A DNA stretch of 6,178 nucleotides from Candidatus Bathyarchaeota archaeon (GCA_003661945.1 QMXC01000073.1:1-6178), one strand, 5' to 3'; numbered from the stretch's first letter, positions 1 to 6,178 are shown. Numbers and translations are program-made. The notes: generated by a model from the letters alone, not told the origin.

Positions 1-350
1 AGGTTTACACCCCAAACCGCCCCAACACCCTCACGCATGTACCGACATGCCCTATCAAACCACCCCCGACAAAGAACAACATCACTATCAACAAACATAA
101 ACCACTCCGTCCCCACTTCACGAATACCCCGCTCCCGAGCCACCGCACGGGTACCCCGCTCTAAAATCACCTTAACATTTCCATACTTTTTTCTAAACTC
201 CTCGACAATCTCCAATGTTCTATCGGTCGAAAAACCATCAACCACAATCAAACGGTTAACCGGAACACCCTCATAAACACTCGTCAAACACCTTCGTAAC
301 GACTGCTCACTGTTTTTAGTAAGGACGACAACATCCATCTTCTTTTCCAT
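1..350 (-). CDS. Glycosyltransferase family 2, N-terminal part (cut by left window edge)
   Basis: An open minus-strand frame of 116 codons runs off the left edge, so the gene is partial at its 3' end. The translation begins MEKKMDVVVLTKNSEQSLRR and has the GT-A layout of family GT2: a first beta strand ending in TKN (11-13), the nucleotide-binding segment VVDGFSTDRT (36-45), and the metal-binding DSD (88-90) inside FMFVDSDVVL, followed by a GW pair. Such enzymes transfer a sugar from a nucleotide sugar at the cytoplasmic membrane face; donor and acceptor cannot be told. It starts 49 bp after the GT-C gene stop with no terminator between, so it is probably the next operon member. Start choice is uncertain: ATG at 350 puts the first strand where expected, in-frame ATGs also lie at 380 and 338, an in-frame TAG at 381-383 limits extension, and none has a good ribosome site. 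Of 116 codons, 94 end in G or T, unlike the right side of the window. Confidence 0.85.
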   Translation of the reverse strand, partial: MEKKMDVVVLTKNSEQSLRRCLTSVYEGVPVNRLIVVDGFSTDRTLEIVEEFRKKYGNVKVILERGTRAVARERGIREVGTEWFMFVDSDVVLCRGWFDRACRYMREGVGAVWGVN

Positions 351-399
351 TGACGGTCTCTCTTCAAACACGGAATACATCTAGCCTATTCAATTATTT

Positions 400-2658
400 T
401 TATTTTGTATTTGAGTCCATGGCAAGGAAAATCACATGTTGTAAGGTAACGGTTGCAATAAGTAATGTTGCTATGAACCCTGACAGTGCCGCTATATTAA
501 ACGTGTAGGCGATTAATATTTGAACGAAAACAAAAGCATTTACAAGGAAATAAGCGATGACCATTTTGCGTTTCGACACATGTCTCGATATCAATGTTTC
601 GCTTCTCTTTTTTGCTTCAATGTAGCATTTCCGGCAGATTCGTTTCAAAAGAAAAACCGTTGCAAACGGTAGCAGAACAACTGCGACTGTGCATTCTAGC
701 GGTACGGATATGGCTTTAACTGAAAGAGGTGCGAAGGGCACCGAGAACCCGACGATGAAATACGTCAAATCCATATAAGGAATTATAAACAACGAAGTTG
801 CGATGAGTGGAAAGCTATTAACCTCACGGATAACGAACGCGAAAAGTAGGAGAGGTACAATCCACAAAATACACTGAGGAGTGAGCTGGGGATAAGTCAG
901 ATAGAACGCCAATAGAACTCCTATAAACGTGCTGTTAAGAACAGAGAAAAACTTCTCTGCTTCTGAACATTTCTTTATATGTATGTAGAAAATCGCCAAC
1001 AACACAATATAGAGCGGTGTGAACAGGTATAGAAAGAAGTTCGGAACCGCGTGTATAAGCCCAATATGTTCAAAAATTCTCCACACCACCGGTCCAAAGA
1101 ACGTTGTTAGACTCGCTCGGTCTTCTCCCCCTCCACCCGTTTTAAGTCTAAACTCTAATACCTGTTTCAAATAAGCCGTGTTACCATGTAAAATGTGGGG
1201 CGTAACCATCAAAGCAGCAAAGGTGCCGAATCCTATCGCGAGAACTAATAAGCCCCCCACTATTCTACGCATCTTTCCGCGTTGGTTTTCTTTGAGATAC
1301 CAAGCTACTGCGAGAAATGGAATAAACGCTAAGCTGTACCATTTGACCCCTAATCCCCAGATTAACGCGGCTACGTAAAACTTTCCTTCAACTACGTAAT
1401 AGAAGCCTAAAAGCATGAAAAACACGGCCAGAGAGTCGAACATGCCCCATATCGCTGGAAAGAAAATGTTTAACGGGTTAAACATAAAAACAGCTAAAAC
1501 CAGCTTTGAACGGCTTTCACTTATTTCCATTTTCCGGCAAATCTTGTAGATTAGGTAGGCTGACATGACGTCGGAGAGGATTAGCGGCAGTTTTATGAAC
1601 AAGACTTCCAATGCCAAAATTGGCTGATAGTACACTCTGAAGTCCGGTAGCCCGATTTTTCTCAACGCTATATAAGGTGCATGAAAAACAAGCAAAACAA
1701 AGAACCAAACAGGCGGAGAGGTCCACGAAGTGAATAAGCTTAACACCCCTTCTTCATAATACATTCTAACCGCACGTTTGCATCCTAAAATATCGAAATT
1801 GTGCGATGTAAATGGAGCTATTGAAACTCTCAACAAAAATCCGAGAAGAAGAATGCAGCCCAGAGAGTATTTGCTCTGTTTTTTCAGAAATAGTAGCGGG
1901 AAAATAAAAAGGATGATTAGAAAATAGGCACCTAACACATAGAAATCCGCGCCAAGAGAAATCGTTTGACTCGGCTCTCTTCCTTCCTTCTCGTACACAA
2001 AAGCTAGGTTGCGGATTTCCACACGCTCTATAAAGTTTTCGCCTAGATTGTGGGTTCTTATTTCGATGAATTCAATCCATTCTGGTCCTTCGTATTGAGG
2101 TTTTTTGGCTTGCTGTATCTGAATGTTAGCTAAAGTTACTAGTCCCGATTTCGAATCCAGCTTAGTTTCGCTGATTTTTTTGGGGCTTATGCTGTTTTCT
2201 TTTGCCAGTTCTATGAGTTCGGTTGCTGAGATTGACTTGGTGATGTTGAGTTTTTCCTTTACCTCTGTAGTGTTAAAAACATTGAGGCTTAAGACGTATG
2301 TGAATTCTTGTGAGCCAGTAACAGAAATTTGCAGTGAGAGAAAGCTGGGTTTGGAGTCTAAAACAGTTCGCTTCAAGAGCATTTCTATAATGTTTACTGG
2401 AAGAACTGTTCTTAAAACGAGTTTTGTCTCTTCCCTTTTCTCGATGGTTCCTTGTTCAACGAAGGCTGGTTTGCCATTTTCGATTATACATGAATAGGCT
2501 TTGATTGACGTAATGTCAGATACTCCGCCTACCGGCAAGTAAGTCTCCGTTGGGGATTGTCCTCGCAGCAGAATTGTTCCAGAAAGTAACAACGCAACTG
2601 CAAGAACCATTAAAATATAAATCCGGATCTTCCTACTTTTGAGCGGCAAATTGATCAT
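400..2658 (-). CDS. GT-C-fold membrane glycosyltransferase with N-terminal extracytoplasmic domain
   Basis: A 752-residue multi-spanning protein. One N-terminal membrane segment (about 13-31) is followed by about 205 mostly polar residues (33-237) predicted to lie outside the membrane, then by roughly 13-15 hydrophobic segments from residue 240 to the end. The membrane part resembles GT-C enzymes of the PIG-M/ALG6/GT87 (DUF2029) type: an acidic residue in an early outer loop (D289 in SHNFDILGC), KLPLILSDV (356-364), NPLNIFFPAIWGMFDSL (394-410) and GVKWYSLAFIPF (437-448). GT-C enzymes use polyprenyl-phosphate sugars on the outer face of the membrane. This fits the GT2 encoded just upstream, which resembles enzymes that make such donors. 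The start codon shares ATGA with the stop of that GT2 and has no good ribosome site of its own, so translation is probably coupled. The N-terminal domain is not one I recognise and contains two N-glycosylation sequons (N129-T-T, N138-I-T). Sugar and acceptor are unknown. Confidence 0.8.
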   Translation of the reverse strand: MINLPLKSRKIRIYILMVLAVALLLSGTILLRGQSPTETYLPVGGVSDITSIKAYSCIIENGKPAFVEQGTIEKREETKLVLRTVLPVNIIEMLLKRTVLDSKPSFLSLQISVTGSQEFTYVLSLNVFNTTEVKEKLNITKSISATELIELAKENSISPKKISETKLDSKSGLVTLANIQIQQAKKPQYEGPEWIEFIEIRTHNLGENFIERVEIRNLAFVYEKEGREPSQTISLGADFYVLGAYFLIILFIFPLLFLKKQSKYSLGCILLLGFLLRVSIAPFTSHNFDILGCKRAVRMYYEEGVLSLFTSWTSPPVWFFVLLVFHAPYIALRKIGLPDFRVYYQPILALEVLFIKLPLILSDVMSAYLIYKICRKMEISESRSKLVLAVFMFNPLNIFFPAIWGMFDSLAVFFMLLGFYYVVEGKFYVAALIWGLGVKWYSLAFIPFLAVAWYLKENQRGKMRRIVGGLLVLAIGFGTFAALMVTPHILHGNTAYLKQVLEFRLKTGGGGEDRASLTTFFGPVVWRIFEHIGLIHAVPNFFLYLFTPLYIVLLAIFYIHIKKCSEAEKFFSVLNSTFIGVLLAFYLTYPQLTPQCILWIVPLLLFAFVIREVNSFPLIATSLFIIPYMDLTYFIVGFSVPFAPLSVKAISVPLECTVAVVLLPFATVFLLKRICRKCYIEAKKRSETLISRHVSKRKMVIAYFLVNAFVFVQILIAYTFNIAALSGFIATLLIATVTLQHVIFLAMDSNTK

Positions 2659-3383
2659 CCATCAGCTTTTTGTGTTCCAAGAACTCTCACTTGTAAGAAC
2701 AGAAGGAGCAGAAGGAGAAAACCGTTCCATAGACGTTTTAATCCGTATTTAGATTGCCCGTGTTTTCTCGTTCTCAGCGAAACGTTTACTTCTGCGATCT
2801 TGTACCCTAGAAATGCACATAGATTAATTAGGTATCTGTGGATTCCTTCTCGCCAAGTGAACTCGCGTATTAATCTTTTGATCACTTCCCTTCGGAATGC
2901 TTTAAATCCGCAGTTGAGGTCGTGAACTTTGCTCCTTCCTAGCAAGTGACTTGTTAGGTGATTGTATATTTTTGATAGCAGGGTTCTACTTCGCTTGTAT
3001 CTGCCATAGTCCCGGTATCCATTCACAACATCGTATCCTTTCTTAAATGGCTCCAGCAAGCATTGTATTTCGTGAGGGCTGTACTGCAAGTCGGCGTCCA
3101 TCATTACGACTATATCTCCTTTTGCAAGTTTGAACCCTGAACATAAGGACAAGGATTTGCCTTTCTTATGTTGATGTCTAACAACTGTTATTCTTTTATC
3201 TCCACAAGCTTTTTCATTGGCAATGTGGAATGTGTTGTCGTTGCTTCCGTCATCAATGATGATTATTTCAAAATTTTCGGTTATTTTCTTCAGAGCCTCC
3301 ATGGTTTGTCGCAGCAGCTCTGCAATGTTGTCTTCCTCATTATGTGCAGGAACTACAACTGATATTGCGGGTTTTTTCTTCAT
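2655..3383 (-). CDS. Polyprenyl-phosphate sugar synthase-like GT2 glycosyltransferase (DPM1-like)
   Basis: A 242-residue GT-A enzyme with the full family GT2 signature: VVPAHNEE (10-17), IDDGSNDNT (43-51), the metal site MDADLQ (95-100), DLNCGFKAFRREV (155-167) and the late R-x-KHGQSKYG segment (205-214). This set is typical of dolichol-phosphate mannose/glucose synthases, which move a hexose from GDP or UDP onto a polyprenyl phosphate at the inner membrane face. Which sugar is not readable. After the catalytic part comes one short hydrophobic stretch (219-230, GFLLLLLLFL), then the protein ends. Many prokaryotic relatives, at around 310 residues, continue into two membrane helices, so this one may be only loosely anchored or may rely on a partner. 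Its start overlaps the GT4 stop by ATGA and is preceded by GAGG at 3393-3396 with 9-nt spacing; its stop overlaps the GT-C start by ATGA. A direct donor-to-user pairing with the GT-C protein is inferred from this coupling. Confidence 0.88.
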   Translation of the reverse strand: MKKKPAISVVVPAHNEEDNIAELLRQTMEALKKITENFEIIIIDDGSNDNTFHIANEKACGDKRITVVRHQHKKGKSLSLCSGFKLAKGDIVVMMDADLQYSPHEIQCLLEPFKKGYDVVNGYRDYGRYKRSRTLLSKIYNHLTSHLLGRSKVHDLNCGFKAFRREVIKRLIREFTWREGIHRYLINLCAFLGYKIAEVNVSLRTRKHGQSKYGLKRLWNGFLLLLLLFLQVRVLGTQKADG

Positions 3384-4552
3384 GAAGAATAGCCTCGTTT
3401 TCCCATAGCACTTACTTGCAATATGACTTTTTCGAATTTATCAAGTGTGGTTTTCCAGTCAAATCTTTCTCCCCATTCCTTCGCTTTTCTAGATAGCCTC
3501 TCTCTTAGCTTATCATCATTGATAACCTTGCATATTGCTGCGGCTATTTTCTTCGGTTTGCCATACGGTACCAAGAAGCCTGTTTCACCGTGAAGAATTG
3601 CATCTCTTAACCCCGTGGTGTCTGTTCCGATCACGAGCGTTCCGCAAGCTGCAGCTTCGATAGCAACTATTCCGAATCCTTCCTTTACTGACGGAACAAC
3701 GAGCACCCATGCTTTTTTTAAGAGCTCAATTTTTTCTTTTTCAGAAACATACCCATGAAAGATAACAGCGTTCTGTAACCCTAATTTTTGCGTTTGTTTT
3801 TCTAGGGCTGCTCTGTAGTCTCCTTCTCCCACTACGGATAACTTCGCCTCGGGCTTCTCTTTAACTACGTAACGCATGGCTCGTATCAAGTGATGTATGC
3901 CCTTGTATTTCTTTAGTCTTCCAACGTATAGTATTAAAGGATATTTTTCTTTTTTTTCGGGAACATAGCCGTATTTTTCCACGTCTATGCCTGGAGGAAC
4001 AATCGTAATGTTTCCCTCTGGAAGGCCGTGTTTAATTAGTTCCTCTTTTACGCTTTGGGAAACTGTAACCAAAGGTATGCGCCGGTACATTCTTAACGTA
4101 ATTTTTTCAACTATGTAGATTACGGTAGCCAATAGTTTATTCAGTTCCTTGAACAGGGCTTGATTTGTTGTTTGATGGATGAAGGCAAGCTTTGGCGCTT
4201 TCACGTAAAGAGGAGTGAGCCATGGTATGGCATTTATCTCGTCGATAACTATGTCATAGGCGCTTCCAAGTTTTTCTTTCAGAATTTTTAATGGTGCTTT
4301 AATGTACACGGTGTACCGATTGCCGAATCGTAGAATGTTAACCCCGTCAATAATTTCACGTTTTTTCCCTCTCGGATAGTTAGCGCACATCAAGGTGACT
4401 CTGTGTCCTTTTTCAACAAGATGTTTTGCAATTCTATGTGTGTAATATGTCCCCCCTCCAGCTCGAGGATTCGTTATGTCTTTCCAGTTTAGTATCAAGA
4501 CGGAAAGAGTTTTTCCCTTAGCTGCTTTTCCTTGCTGCATAGTACTGTCCAC
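3380..4552 (-). CDS. GT4-family glycosyltransferase (GT-B fold)
   Basis: A cytoplasmic retaining glycosyltransferase of 390 residues, a normal length for family GT4. The N-terminal half carries the glycine loop AGGGTYYTHRIAKHLVEKGH (31-50), the hinge-side VPPGID (185-190) starts the second Rossmann half, and GRLKKYKGIHHLI (211-223) supplies the Arg/Lys that contact donor phosphates. The E-x7-E motif is present as E291 and E299 in EGFGIVAIE. Donor is a nucleotide sugar; the acceptor is probably a growing lipid-linked glycan, inferred from the neighbours. It is the first gene of an ATGA-linked trio with the GT2 and GT-C genes. Start is ambiguous: GTG at 4552 gives 390 residues, while ATG at 4540 gives 386 and still precedes the first beta strand. 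Neither has a strong ribosome site, which would suit a short-leader transcript from the TATA-like box near 4596. Confidence 0.9.
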   Translation of the reverse strand: MDSTMQQGKAAKGKTLSVLILNWKDITNPRAGGGTYYTHRIAKHLVEKGHRVTLMCANYPRGKKREIIDGVNILRFGNRYTVYIKAPLKILKEKLGSAYDIVIDEINAIPWLTPLYVKAPKLAFIHQTTNQALFKELNKLLATVIYIVEKITLRMYRRIPLVTVSQSVKEELIKHGLPEGNITIVPPGIDVEKYGYVPEKKEKYPLILYVGRLKKYKGIHHLIRAMRYVVKEKPEAKLSVVGEGDYRAALEKQTQKLGLQNAVIFHGYVSEKEKIELLKKAWVLVVPSVKEGFGIVAIEAAACGTLVIGTDTTGLRDAILHGETGFLVPYGKPKKIAAAICKVINDDKLRERLSRKAKEWGERFDWKTTLDKFEKVILQVSAMGKRGYSS

Positions 4553-4590
4553 AGCGCTTGGAGACTTGTCAAGCTGTATCAGTATTAGTG

Positions 4591-4600
4591 TTTTTTAAAT
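4591..4600 (-). promoter_or_regulatory. Possible TATA box for the glycosyltransferase operon
   Basis: The minus strand reads ATTTAAAAAA here, in the 93-bp gap between the dehydrogenase stop and the GT4 start. An archaeal start site about 25 nt downstream would fall near 4571, giving a leader of roughly 20-30 nt to the GTG or ATG start. A second A/T-rich block (TATAAAAA, near 4624-4631) lies closer to the dehydrogenase stop. No clear BRE element is visible, so the call rests on sequence and position only. Confidence 0.35.
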
Positions 4601-4645
4601 GTGTTAATGTGAATTAAGAAGGGTTTTTATAGGGGCGATTGCTTC

Positions 4646-5467
4646 TTATGCGGAGACGAGTTTTTTGGTTTTGAGGTGTTCTATGTATTTCCTGTCTGCT
4701 TCTATTGCGCCTTGGAGTAGTGGTGCTTCTCCTAGGGTTGCCAAATATCGTATGTCTTTTGGTAGGCATTCGCCTTTTATTCCATCTCGTGCTTCTAAGA
4801 GTTCCACATTCCATTTGGTGTTGGCGCTTTCTCTTACTTCCTTGAATGGTATGTTGTGTTTTTCGCATAGGAGGCGGAGTTGCTCCACGAAGGCTATTTG
4901 TACGAACCTGTATGCGTTTTCTGTTATTTTTGCCATTTCGGCTACTTCGAGGCTTGATACAGGATATAAGGGTATGCCCATAGATTCGTAGAAGTTTTTG
5001 GCTTTAACCATGCTTTCATGGTCTAGAGCGCCGATTACTCTAACTTGTTTTACTCCGTGCTTGTGCGGGTCTCCTGCCCAGAATCTGTGGGGGACATGCG
5101 CTAAATATACCTCGTCAAACATCTCTGCAACTTTTCTGCATGTGCCTACTGCAACTGTGCTTTCGATGCATATGAGAGGTTTTACCTTATTTTTTTCAGC
5201 TATTTTCTGGCAAGCGTCGAAAACATTTGACATGTCCGGTTTTCCATTTTTCCATCCTGTGTTGACGCATACAACGTAAATGTTGCATTCTGGCACTTTT
5301 TCCCATTCGCAAAACGCGGTTATAGGGTTAATTTGCGATGTTTTTTGGGGGTCTATATCATAACCATACACGAGGTATCCGTTTTCGTGAATGTAAGAAG
5401 CTGTAGGGTGTCCCACATTACCTAACCCTACTACACATACCTTAAGGGAATTCGAATTAACTACCAA
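4646..5467 (-). CDS. Short UDP-glucose/UDP-ManNAc dehydrogenase-like protein lacking the C-terminal UDP-binding domain
   Basis: Clearly homologous to nucleotide-sugar 6-dehydrogenases (UGD/WecC type), which oxidise UDP-hexoses to uronic acids with two NAD+. Visible: the Rossmann loop GLGNVG (14-19) with D37 ending the second strand, CVNTG...KPDMS (67-80), ESTVAVGT (102-109), the central-helix EMAKITENAYRF (177-188) with catalytic K180 and N184, and the active-site GIKGECLPKD (229-238) with nucleophile C234, K237 and D238. The protein stops 35 residues after C238's neighbourhood, at 273 residues; relatives have about 400-430, the remainder being a second Rossmann domain that holds UDP. The 93 bp before GT4 cannot encode it and no frameshifted remnant is seen. 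The usual PER/PEF acidic residue is replaced in VPHRFWAGD (125-133, H127). It may be a reduced dehydrogenase, a reductase on another substrate, or need a partner. A TTG start is chosen because an in-frame TAA lies at 5488-5486 and a strong ribosome site precedes it. Confidence 0.85.
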   Translation of the reverse strand: MVVNSNSLKVCVVGLGNVGHPTASYIHENGYLVYGYDIDPQKTSQINPITAFCEWEKVPECNIYVVCVNTGWKNGKPDMSNVFDACQKIAEKNKVKPLICIESTVAVGTCRKVAEMFDEVYLAHVPHRFWAGDPHKHGVKQVRVIGALDHESMVKAKNFYESMGIPLYPVSSLEVAEMAKITENAYRFVQIAFVEQLRLLCEKHNIPFKEVRESANTKWNVELLEARDGIKGECLPKDIRYLATLGEAPLLQGAIEADRKYIEHLKTKKLVSA

Positions 5468-5474
5468 CTGTGTG

Positions 5475-5485
5475 CCCTCCTCCTC
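5475..5485 (-). promoter_or_regulatory. Strong ribosome binding site fixing a TTG start
   Basis: The minus strand reads GAGGAGGAGGG, containing two overlapping GGAGG cores complementary to the archaeal 16S rRNA 3' end. The nearer core ends 8 nt before TTG at 5467. An in-frame TAA just upstream (5488-5486) and the absence of a nearby in-frame ATG or GTG make TTG the only sensible start for the dehydrogenase-like gene. Confidence 0.8.
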
Positions 5486-5574
5486 TTATGGGTTCGAACT
5501 CTTTCCATTCATCTTCTCTTGACAATTGTTTATTCCCTTTTACTGACTTAACTTTTTCCTCTTTATTTTAGTCC

Positions 5575-5583
5575 TATTTAAAA
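5575..5583 (-). promoter_or_regulatory. Possible TATA box upstream of the dehydrogenase-like gene
   Basis: The minus strand reads TTTTAAATA, about 26 bp after the priL stop. A start site about 25 nt downstream would lie near 5552, leaving a leader of about 85 nt before the TTG start. Other A/T-rich blocks nearer the gene (5562-5571 and 5527-5538) could serve instead. The spacer suggests that the dehydrogenase gene is transcribed separately from priL, but no clear T-run terminator after priL is seen. Confidence 0.35.
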
Positions 5584-5608
5584 GTGTTGCGAAAATGGGA
5601 TGAGTGTT

Positions 5609-6178
5609 TCAGTGTTTTGTCATGGTTCGTCTGGTTTTTCGTCTGTAGTAGGCAAGGGGGTGTCTTATTTTTTTGCATGTTTCGTCTTGGGATGGGCATA
5701 TTCCGTGGGTTTGTAGTGTTTGGCATTTTGGCGGTATGTATTTGGTTCTGGAGCCTTTTGTTCCTGCTATGTGTTCTACTTGGTATCGGGTCATTTTTTC
5801 GTTGAAGTCTGTGGCTTGGCGGAACAGGTTGATGACGTTTTCGGTTGTCATGCCTACGTTTAGGAGGAACGCTGTTAGTGCGAATCTTCCTATGTGGGAT
5901 AAGTGTTTTCCTGCTAGTGCGTCTTGGTAGAGTTTTTTCATGCATGGGGGAAATGCTTCGATTACTGTTTTTTTGGGTAGTTCTTCGAGTTTTAGTTTTG
6001 TTTTGTGTTTTATGAGGGTTTGTTTGAGTTTTTCTATGCGTTGGGCTATTTTGGGTGGCAAGGCTATTTTTTGGGTTTTTAGCTTTTTTTCGATGTGTCG
6101 GCGTATTTCTTCTTGGAGTAGTCGGCACACCTGTCTTTTTGTTAGGTGTACTTCGCCTTTTTGCAGTGGTGTGTTTAC
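5609..6178 (-). CDS. priL: DNA primase large subunit, C-terminal half (cut by right window edge)
   Basis: The frame is open to the right edge, so the true start lies outside; 189 C-terminal codons are visible, about half of a usual archaeal PriL. PriL pairs with the catalytic PriS subunit and its C-terminal helical domain, built on a [4Fe-4S] cluster, is needed to begin RNA/DNA primers at replication forks. The visible part has the linker GEVHLTKRQ entering a charged helix, then the four cluster cysteines: FPPC (codon at 5942-5944), PPKC (5723-5725), GIC (5696-5698) and ETC (5675-5677). The last is followed by the diagnostic IRHPLAYYRRK. Spacing and order match the family, and the short basic tail after YYRRK indicates a complete C-terminus. 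A GTG at 6130 is internal, not the start, because the reading frame and family similarity continue upstream. Codon ends are strongly A/C-biased: 41 of the last 44 codons. No priS is visible and the downstream neighbours are unrelated in function. Confidence 0.92.
   Translation of the reverse strand, partial: VNTPLQKGEVHLTKRQVCRLLQEEIRRHIEKKLKTQKIALPPKIAQRIEKLKQTLIKHKTKLKLEELPKKTVIEAFPPCMKKLYQDALAGKHLSHIGRFALTAFLLNVGMTTENVINLFRQATDFNEKMTRYQVEHIAGTKGSRTKYIPPKCQTLQTHGICPSQDETCKKIRHPLAYYRRKTRRTMTKH

Noticed and set aside
37..276. 79-codon plus-strand frame at the left edge
   Set aside because: Antisense to the partial GT2, which has clear family motifs; the peptide is rich in Ser/Thr/Arg/Pro and resembles nothing.
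1517..1726. 69-codon minus-strand frame with many cysteines
   Set aside because: Out-of-frame shadow within the GT-C gene, whose frame is continuous and carries the family motifs across this region.
2123..2497. 124-codon plus-strand frame
   Set aside because: Antisense shadow of the GT-C protein's N-terminal domain; Ser/Phe/Val-rich with no recognisable motif and no ribosome site I could see.
4614..4868. 84-codon minus-strand frame that might be the missing dehydrogenase C-terminus
   Set aside because: It is a shifted frame inside the dehydrogenase gene, highly basic, with no Rossmann-like or UDP-binding pattern, so it does not restore the lost domain.
5488..5502. GGTTCGAACT resembling a tRNA T-loop
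   Set aside because: On neither strand can the flanking bases form the five-pair T stem, and no acceptor or anticodon arm is found nearby, so it is not a tRNA or a clear remnant of one.
5521..5600. Possible terminator after priL
   Set aside because: Only short four-base T runs occur on the minus strand and no stem precedes them, so the signal is too weak to call.
5574..6128. 184-codon minus-strand frame overlapping priL
   Set aside because: It is the shifted frame of priL, made of low-complexity Asn/Thr/Pro/Arg/Lys residues as expected from A/C-rich DNA. The overlapping frame has the four cluster cysteines and HPLAYY and is clearly the gene.

Overview
The window looks like chromosomal DNA of an archaeon, probably an uncultivated lineage. 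The best evidence is the C-terminal half of a PriL-type (archaeal/eukaryotic) DNA primase large subunit with its four-cysteine iron-sulfur signature. Other support comes from TTTAAA-type TATA boxes, a strong GGAGG ribosome site in front of a TTG start, and a surface-sugar gene set typical of archaeal N-glycosylation or S-layer/cell-surface glycan loci. A Thermoproteota/Bathyarchaeia-like or related mesophile would fit, but the phylum cannot be fixed from this sequence alone.

All six genes lie on the minus strand, so transcription runs from the right end to the left end of the window. From right to left: (1) priL, cut by the right edge, ending at 5609. (2) A 141-bp spacer with a TATA-like box and a strong ribosome site. 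(3) A short nucleotide-sugar dehydrogenase homologue (5467-4646) that keeps the catalytic Cys and Lys but has no room for the usual C-terminal UDP-binding domain. (4) A 93-bp spacer with another TATA-like box. (5) A GT4 glycosyltransferase (4552-3380). (6) A dolichol-phosphate-sugar-synthase-like GT2 (3383-2655). (7) A 752-residue multi-spanning GT-C-type glycosyltransferase with an N-terminal extracytoplasmic domain of about 200 residues (2658-400). (8) The start of a second, different GT2 glycosyltransferase (350 to the left edge). Genes 5-6 and 6-7 overlap by ATGA, so 5-7, and probably 8, form one operon.

A coherent reading, partly inferred: the GT4 and the left-edge GT2 use nucleotide sugars on the cytoplasmic face, the middle GT2 charges a polyprenyl phosphate with a sugar, and the GT-C protein uses that lipid-linked sugar on the outer face. 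The dehydrogenase homologue would supply or modify a uronic-acid-type nucleotide sugar, or do something related but new, given its missing domain. No oligosaccharyltransferase, flippase or S-layer gene is visible.

The most unusual points are the domain-deleted dehydrogenase, the GT-C enzyme's large exported domain (with two N-glycosylation sequons), the middle GT2 ending where relatives carry membrane anchors, and a strong reversal of keto/amino base skew along one coding strand between priL and the left-edge GT2. I see no mobile element, CRISPR array, tRNA or rRNA, and no clearly new multi-gene system.
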